A stretch of 17,164 nucleotides of DNA, taken from positions 1 through 17,164 of the forward strand of contig JANZKD010000025.1 of the NCBI GenBank assembly GCA_025061245.1, in the 5' to 3' direction. Made by a program: the position numbers and the translations under genes. The notes below the pieces were generated by a model, which had not been told where the DNA came from, did not search any database, and was given only the letters and a program-made list of their open reading frames with translations. Of this stretch, positions 13,019 to 17,164 are shown piece after piece. Source of the DNA: Candidatus Culexmicrobium profundum (GTDB lineage: Archaea; Thermoproteota; Methanomethylicia; Culexarchaeales; Culexmicrobiaceae). Within the stretch, counting starts at the first letter, position 1. The number at the start of each line of letters is the position of its first letter.

Positions 13019-14473
13019 TTGAGATTTAGAGGTAAGTTGGAGAAGGCTCAAGTGGCTATTACTTTTAGGGATTTAATTCTTTTGCCTGGTAAGGCTTATT
13101 TTGAGCCTAGGGAGGTTGACTTGAGAACTAAGGTAACCATAAATTATGGGTTGAATATTCCCTTTATCTCTTCTCCTATGGATACTGTGACTGAGAGTGA
13201 GATGGCTATTGCTTTGGCTAGGCTTGGTGGATTGGGTGTTATCCATAGGAATTGTAGTGTTGAAGAGCAGATTGAGATGGTTAAGCGTGTTAGGAGGGCT
13301 GAGTCTTTTATTATTCGTGATGTCATCACTATTTCTCCTGATGATAGTGTTGAGCATGCTTTAGAGTTGATGCATAGGCATTCTATTTCCGGGTTACCTG
13401 TGGTTGAGAATGAAAAGTTGGTTGGTATTTTAACTGGTCGTGATGTACGGTTTGCTAATCCCCTCCTTAAGGTTAAGGAGGTTATGACTAAGAATGTGAT
13501 TACAGCTCCTCAGTCTATTACTATTGAGGAAGCTAAGCGCATATTGCATGAGCATAGAATTGAGAAGCTTCCAGTGGTTGATGAGAATGGAAAATTGGTG
13601 GGATTAATTACTTTTAAGGATATTTTGGCTAGGGAGAAATTTCCTAACGCAGCTAGAAATGAGGAGGGACAACTTTTATGTGCAGCTGCAGTTTCTCCCT
13701 TCGATATTAAGCGGGCTAAAGCCTTAGATAAGTATGTGGATATTCTTGTCGTTGATGTGGCGCATTTTCATAATGAGAATGTTATGAGTTCTACTAAGCA
13801 GTTGATTGAAAATGTTAGTGCTGATGTCATAGTTGGAAATATAGGTACATATGAAGCTGCTGTTGATGTCATAACTAAAATTGAAAATGTTGCTGGTCTT
13901 CGTGTAGGTATTGGGTCTGGTTCCATATGCTCCACATATGAGGTTACTAAGGCTGGTTCACCTACATTGTTTGCAACTGCTCAGGTTGCAGATGCATTGG
14001 AAGAATATGGTGTACGAATGCCTATAATTGCTGATGGAGGTATACGTTCATCTGGTGACATTGCGATTGCGTTATCTCTTGGTGCTTGGGCTGTGATGAT
14101 GGGTAATATTTTTGCTGGTTGTAGAGAGTCGCCTGGTACTCTTGTGGCTATAGGTGGACGATATTATAAGCAGTATCGGGGAATGGCAAGTCCTTCTGCC
14201 CGTGCTAGGAGATTTGCAATTGATCGTTATGCTGTTCCTGCTAAGGAGATTGCTGAAGGGGTTGAGGGATGGGTGCCTTATCGTGGAGATGTTGCTAGTG
14301 TTGTTAAGGAGTTGGTTGCTGGACTTAAGGCAGCAATGGGGTATGCTGGCTGTAAAAGTATTCCTGAATTATGGGAAAAAGCTAAGCTTGCATGGTTAAC
14401 TCCTACTGGCATGGAGGAAATGAAGCCTCATAGCATATACTTACCTGGTGAGACTGGTAGGATAACTCCTTAA
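13019..14473 (+). CDS. guaB: IMP dehydrogenase with tandem CBS domains
   Basis: 484 aa, the standard length. Order: barrel start with PFISSPMDTVTE (48-60), CBS 1 (about 97-145), CBS 2 (150-203), then the second barrel half. The catalytic loop is GSGSIC with Cys304, which attacks C2 of IMP. IADGGIRSSGDI (337-348) and the phosphate-binding MMGNIFAG follow, and the mobile flap carries the Arg403-Tyr404 pair with EGVEGWVPYRG; this flap distinguishes IMP dehydrogenase from GMP reductase. It makes XMP from IMP with NAD, the first committed step to GTP; the CBS pair normally binds adenine nucleotides. The loop reads CSTYEVTKAGSP rather than the common CTTR-type sequence. Start is a TTG. Confidence 0.9.
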   Translation: MRFRGKLEKAQVAITFRDLILLPGKAYFEPREVDLRTKVTINYGLNIPFISSPMDTVTESEMAIALARLGGLGVIHRNCSVEEQIEMVKRVRRAESFIIRDVITISPDDSVEHALELMHRHSISGLPVVENEKLVGILTGRDVRFANPLLKVKEVMTKNVITAPQSITIEEAKRILHEHRIEKLPVVDENGKLVGLITFKDILAREKFPNAARNEEGQLLCAAAVSPFDIKRAKALDKYVDILVVDVAHFHNENVMSSTKQLIENVSADVIVGNIGTYEAAVDVITKIENVAGLRVGIGSGSICSTYEVTKAGSPTLFATAQVADALEEYGVRMPIIADGGIRSSGDIAIALSLGAWAVMMGNIFAGCRESPGTLVAIGGRYYKQYRGMASPSARARRFAIDRYAVPAKEIAEGVEGWVPYRGDVASVVKELVAGLKAAMGYAGCKSIPELWEKAKLAWLTPTGMEEMKPHSIYLPGETGRITP

Positions 14474-14509
14474 ACTTAATGTTATATGAAAGAAAAACTT
14501 ACATTAAAT

Positions 14510-14818
14510 TTATTCTACATCTATGTTTTCTGATGGGAATCCTAATGCAACTAAGAGTTCTTTTATTCGAGTTCTATGATCTCCCTGTAATTCTATTCTG
14601 CCATTTTTCGCTGTGCCACCGCATGCTAACTTGCTTTTTAGAGTTGCTGCAACTTCATATAGATCTATATCTTTATCGCTAATTCCTTCAATTATAGTTA
14701 CCTCTCTTCCCCACTTTCTTTTCTCAACTTTTACTTTGATTCGTTGTTGTTCCTTGGCTATTGATTCGCAGACGCATAGATCTTTCGGTAGCCCACATAT
14801 TGGGCATATCTCACTCAT
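14510..14818 (-). CDS. translation initiation factor aIF1 (SUI1 family)
   Basis: 102 aa, typical for archaeal aIF1. The N-terminus is a small zinc knuckle with Cys5, Cys8, Cys15 and Cys17; the SUI1 fold follows with VKVEKRKWGREVTIIEGI, LKSKLACGGTAKNG (about 60-73) and ELQGDHR, ending in LLVALGF. aIF1 acts on the small ribosomal subunit and helps reject wrong start codons, relevant in a genome where TTG and GTG starts are common. ATG at 14818 with a GGAGCTTGAGAG purine-rich region upstream. Its 3' end converges on IMP dehydrogenase with 36 bp between them. Confidence 0.93.
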   Translation of the reverse strand: MSEICPICGLPKDLCVCESIAKEQQRIKVKVEKRKWGREVTIIEGISDKDIDLYEVAATLKSKLACGGTAKNGRIELQGDHRTRIKELLVALGFPSENIDVE

Positions 14819-14855
14819 GGGCTCTCAAGCTCCAATGAAATTGTACTCTAATCGT

Positions 14856-14863
14856 CTTATAAG
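14856..14863 (-). promoter_or_regulatory. TATA-like box for aIF1
   Basis: The palindromic CTTATAAG lies about 40 nt upstream of the aIF1 ATG on the minus strand, allowing a leader of roughly 15 nt that holds the ribosome site. Confidence 0.45.
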
Positions 14864-14890
14864 TCTTTACATAGTATAGAAGCGTCAAAG

Positions 14891-14900
14891 TTATATTTTA
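14891..14900 (+). promoter_or_regulatory. TATA-like box for Rpo12
   Basis: TTATATTTTA lies about 30-39 nt ahead of the ATG at 14930. GACGGTG at 14917-14923 is the likely ribosome site with 6-nt spacing. The gap to the divergent aIF1 gene is only 111 bp. Confidence 0.5.
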
Positions 14901-14929
14901 CTTAGGCGTTTTTATTGACGGTGCTATTC

Positions 14930-15073
14930 ATGCCTTATCGTTGTGGTAGATGTGGTTATCAGATTGCTGATTTAAAGGAATTTGAGTTGATACCTGGGAC
15001 ACGTTGTCCTATTTGTAATTACCGGATATTCTATAAGGTTAGACCTCCTATTGTTAAGCGTTTAAAAATCTAG
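14930..15073 (+). CDS. rpoP: DNA-directed RNA polymerase subunit P (Rpo12 / RpoP)
   Basis: 47 aa, the normal size of this smallest archaeal polymerase subunit (homologue of eukaryotic Rpb12/RPABC4). It starts MPYRCGRCGY and has a zinc ribbon with Cys5, Cys8, Cys26 and Cys29, then the nearly invariant basic tail FYKVRPPIVKRLKI. In the archaeal enzyme the subunit bridges Rpo3 and the large subunit. ATG at 14930 after GACGGTG. Its last 20 bp overlap the end of the agmatinase-family gene on the opposite strand. aIF1 next door on the other strand makes a small information-processing neighbourhood. Confidence 0.93.
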   Translation: MPYRCGRCGYQIADLKEFELIPGTRCPICNYRIFYKVRPPIVKRLKI

Positions 15074-15965
15074 TTTTATAGATTAGGCATGTTGTTTCTA
15101 GGATTATTTTGGCTGCTTGAATTGCTGTTACACCCCTATCGAATATGGGTGTTACTTCGACTACGTCGAATCCTATGACATTTATGTTGTTTTTTATTAT
15201 TTTTTCCATGATGTCTAGTAATTGCTTGGTTGTTATTCCTTCTGGCTCTGGATTTCCTACTCCTGGTGCGTATGCTGGATCTAAAACGTCAATGTCTATG
15301 GTTATCCATATATTTTCAATCCTGTTTGTTACTTTTCTAATTATTCTATTCACAATGTTGTCTGTATTGTTTTCCATTATCTCTTTTGAGGTGATATATG
15401 TGATTTTCTTTTGTTTAGCATATTCATATTCTTCTCTGCATATTGCTCTTGTGCCGATGAAGAATACTTTGTCTTCTCCTATTTTCTCTGAGATTCGACG
15501 CATGACTGTTGCATGGCTCCACTTTATCCCTAGTGGGTATTCATCTCTCAAATCTAGATGAGCGTCGAAGGATATTACTCCTATATTGCTGCTTATGTTT
15601 TTTATAGCACCATATGTTATTGTGTGTTCTCCACCTATTATTATTGGCATTTTATTCATTTTAGTGATTTTTTCTACGATTTCCCCTATTTTTTCAAGGG
15701 TTTTTTCTAAGTTTTCATTTATAGTGAGGTCTCCTGCATCATAGATCATTATTTCTTCAGCATCTATTCCAGCTCTAAAGCTGAATGTTTCAATGTTGCT
15801 TGCTGCTTCTCTAATGGCCATTGGAGCGAATCTAGAGCCTGGTCTAAAGGTTGACGTTGAATCTAATGGGGCTCCGAAGATTATGAATTTAGATTTATTT
15901 AAGTCCTGATCAAATCCGCCGAAGTGCATTTTGCTTTTGTTTAGATAGAATTTTAGTAGCTTCAT
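15054..15965 (-). CDS. speB: agmatinase / arginase family ureohydrolase
   Basis: 303 aa, full length for the family. Manganese-site motifs are complete: GGEHT (111-115, His114), SFDAHLDLR (132-140, Asp134, His136, Asp138) and TIDIDVLDPAYAPG (222-235, Asp224, Asp226), with Glu270 in DVVEVTP near the C-terminus. Agmatinase hydrolyses agmatine to putrescine and urea; in archaea this supplies polyamines, made from arginine through agmatine. Related archaeal enzymes act on aminopropylagmatine, so the exact substrate is open. ATG at 15965 without a clear ribosome site, consistent with a leaderless transcript; Met13 is the only close alternative. It converges on and overlaps Rpo12. Confidence 0.9.
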   Translation of the reverse strand: MKLLKFYLNKSKMHFGGFDQDLNKSKFIIFGAPLDSTSTFRPGSRFAPMAIREAASNIETFSFRAGIDAEEIMIYDAGDLTINENLEKTLEKIGEIVEKITKMNKMPIIIGGEHTITYGAIKNISSNIGVISFDAHLDLRDEYPLGIKWSHATVMRRISEKIGEDKVFFIGTRAICREEYEYAKQKKITYITSKEIMENNTDNIVNRIIRKVTNRIENIWITIDIDVLDPAYAPGVGNPEPEGITTKQLLDIMEKIIKNNINVIGFDVVEVTPIFDRGVTAIQAAKIILETTCLIYKTRFLNA

Positions 15966-16030
15966 TTTAACCGAAAGTAATAAAATCTTTAGATGTGAAA
16001 TACTTTACTCTTATCTGAGTGGTGTAGTCT

Positions 16031-16360
16031 ATGGGTAGAGTTTCAGTGACATTAAAGGATTTTGAGGAATGGCTCTTGAATAAACATTTAGCTGAGTTTA
16101 AAGGTGAGATTTATATTAAAGAATTTATTAGTTCTGGTTTTCCATTTTTGGTTTTAAGTGGGAGTAAGTATCTAAAGATCTTTATTATTGAGTTGATTTT
16201 CCCAGAGCTTAAGTCAGTGAATTTATATCTTGCTTGGAATATTCTTTCTAGCTGTATATTGAAGTTGATGGTTACTGAAGATCACTTGGAAATTGAGTAT
16301 GATAAGTCTAGATCTAAGCGTTTTCTTGGAAAGTCTTCTGCTGTTATGTATCGTTATTAG
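16031..16360 (+). CDS. hypothetical protein, 109 aa
   Basis: No family recognised. The ATG at 16031 follows GAGTGGTG at 16017-16024. The sequence alternates charged stretches (LKDFEEWLLNKHLAEF at the N-terminus) with hydrophobic segments (about 38-56 and 63-79) too short and interrupted for convincing membrane helices; the tail is basic (KSRSKRF). It is divergent from the agmatinase gene with a 65-bp gap and lies 102 bp ahead of glycyl-tRNA synthetase in the same direction. Ribosome site, composition matching the flank and a clean fit between two genes support it as coding. Confidence 0.6.
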   Translation: MGRVSVTLKDFEEWLLNKHLAEFKGEIYIKEFISSGFPFLVLSGSKYLKIFIIELIFPELKSVNLYLAWNILSSCILKLMVTEDHLEIEYDKSRSKRFLGKSSAVMYRY

Positions 16361-16414
16361 CGACACCTTATATTTATATGAATTGAATTTGTTTATGGCG
16401 TTGGAAATTTAAAG

Positions 16415-16423
16415 CTTAAATTA
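16415..16423 (+). promoter_or_regulatory. TATA-like box for glycyl-tRNA synthetase
   Basis: CTTAAATTA lies about 44 nt ahead of the TTG at 16463, giving a short leader that contains the GTGAGGT ribosome site at 16449-16455. Confidence 0.45.
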
Positions 16424-16462
16424 TCTTATTGATTGATAATACTATGCAGTGAGGTTGTGAAC

Positions 16463-17164
16463 TTGGATAAATATGACAAAATAGTGGAACTTGCCAAGAG
16501 ACGGGGATTTATTTGGCCTGCAGCTGAATTATATGGTGGTGTAAGAGGTTTCATAGACTTTGGTCCTCTTGGTGCAGCGCTTAAGAGAAATATTGAGGAA
16601 AAGTGGAGAAGATGGTTTATTCTACGTCATCAAGATTTCATCGTTGAGATTGAAACTCCTGTGGTTATGCCTGCTAGGGTGTTTGAGGCTTCAGGTCATT
16701 TGGAGCATTTCACAGACTTTATTGTTGAGTGCACGAAGTGTCATAGGAAATTTAGGGCTGATCACTTAATAGTTGAGCAAACTGAAATTAGGGATGTAGA
16801 ATTTTTATCAATTGAAGAACTTAATAGTATCATTAAAGAGAAGAATGTGAAATGTCCGGAGTGTAGTGGTAAGCTGGGACTTGTTCAGACGTTTAATTTG
16901 CTCTTCAAAACGACCATTGGACCCTATAGTGAAAGTATAGGTTATGCTAGACCTGAAGCTGCGCAGGGAATGTTTCTTGCCTTTAAGCGTGTTTATGAAG
17001 TTATGCGTAATAAGCTTCCTCTCGGTATTGCTCAGTTAGGAAGAGTGTTGAGAAATGAAATTTCACCTAGACAGGGTCCAATAAGGTTGAGGGAATTTAC
17101 AATTATGGAGTTAGAATTGTTTTTCGATCCTGAGGATCCTAAATGTCCATTGTTTGATGATTTT
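16463..17164 (+). CDS. glyS: glycyl-tRNA synthetase, N-terminal part (runs off right edge)
   Basis: 234 codons, open to the edge. This is the dimeric archaeal/eukaryal-type class II enzyme, about 570 aa when complete, which charges tRNA-Gly. Visible parts: KYDKIVELAKRRGFIWP at the N-terminus, YGGVRGFIDFGPLG (24-37), the motif 1 region with ASGHLEHF, a zinc site with Cys90, Cys93, Cys131 and Cys134, and motif 2, LRNEISPRQGPIRLREF (196-212). The TTG at 16463 is preferred over the GTG at 16457 because the GTGAGGT ribosome site is only 1 nt from the GTG but 7 nt from the TTG, and the resulting MDKYDKI start matches family N-termini. Confidence 0.93.
   Translation, partial: MDKYDKIVELAKRRGFIWPAAELYGGVRGFIDFGPLGAALKRNIEEKWRRWFILRHQDFIVEIETPVVMPARVFEASGHLEHFTDFIVECTKCHRKFRADHLIVEQTEIRDVEFLSIEELNSIIKEKNVKCPECSGKLGLVQTFNLLFKTTIGPYSESIGYARPEAAQGMFLAFKRVYEVMRNKLPLGIAQLGRVLRNEISPRQGPIRLREFTIMELELFFDPEDPKCPLFDDF

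Noticed and set aside
13019..14473. GMP reductase instead of IMP dehydrogenase
   Set aside because: The paired CBS domains and the Arg-Tyr flap with EGVEG favour IMP dehydrogenase.
1..17164. CRISPR array, rRNA, integrase or transposase genes
   Set aside because: No regularly spaced short repeats, no rRNA-like stretch and no recombinase motifs were found on either strand.

Overview
The window looks like a chromosomal segment of an AT-rich, probably thermophilic archaeon. The support is a TIP49/RuvB-like AAA+ ATPase, an aIF1/SUI1 factor with an N-terminal zinc knuckle, RNA polymerase subunit Rpo12 (RpoP), an archaeal/eukaryal-type glycyl-tRNA synthetase, a stand-alone 3-hexulose-6-phosphate synthase (the archaeal pentose route), TATA-like boxes about 25 nt ahead of start sites, GGAGG/GAGGTG ribosome sites, and frequent TTG/GTG starts. 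I cannot place it more precisely; a lineage in or near the Thermoproteota/TACK group is only a guess.

Left flank (1-3620): a membrane-anchored transglutaminase-like protein (minus strand, running off the left edge), 3-hexulose-6-phosphate synthase, a small one-helix membrane protein, and a divergent Nramp-superfamily metal transporter. Right flank (10939-17164): an unknown 169-aa protein in an operon behind TIP49 (both minus), IMP dehydrogenase with two CBS domains, aIF1, Rpo12 overlapping tail-to-tail with an agmatinase-family enzyme, a 109-aa unknown protein, and the first 234 codons of glycyl-tRNA synthetase.

Middle (about 3900-10747): an island of six genes, all on the plus strand: a short-chain dehydrogenase, a decayed NhaC-type antiporter gene, a second short-chain dehydrogenase, a translationally coupled pair resembling the two subunits of the glycine cleavage P-protein, and an AcoX/ATP-NAD-kinase-like protein. 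The P-protein-like pair keeps the PLP lysine but has lost several hallmark glycine-decarboxylase motifs, and no GcvT, GcvH or lipoylation gene is present. A decarboxylase/aldolase-like activity on another amino or hydroxy acid, linked to NAD-dependent dehydrogenases and a kinase, is the most plausible reading. It is a candidate undescribed pathway.

The island lies between two diverged direct repeats of about 480 bp. Each repeat holds the 3' end of an Nramp transporter gene and the 3' end of the convergent orf169. The left repeat has the complete transporter and a truncated orf169; the right has a truncated, frameshifted transporter and a complete orf169. This reciprocal layout is what single-crossover (Campbell-type) integration of a circular DNA produces. 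The plus strand is generally T-rich in the flanks, largely regardless of gene direction, and A-rich in the island, which independently marks the island as inserted DNA.
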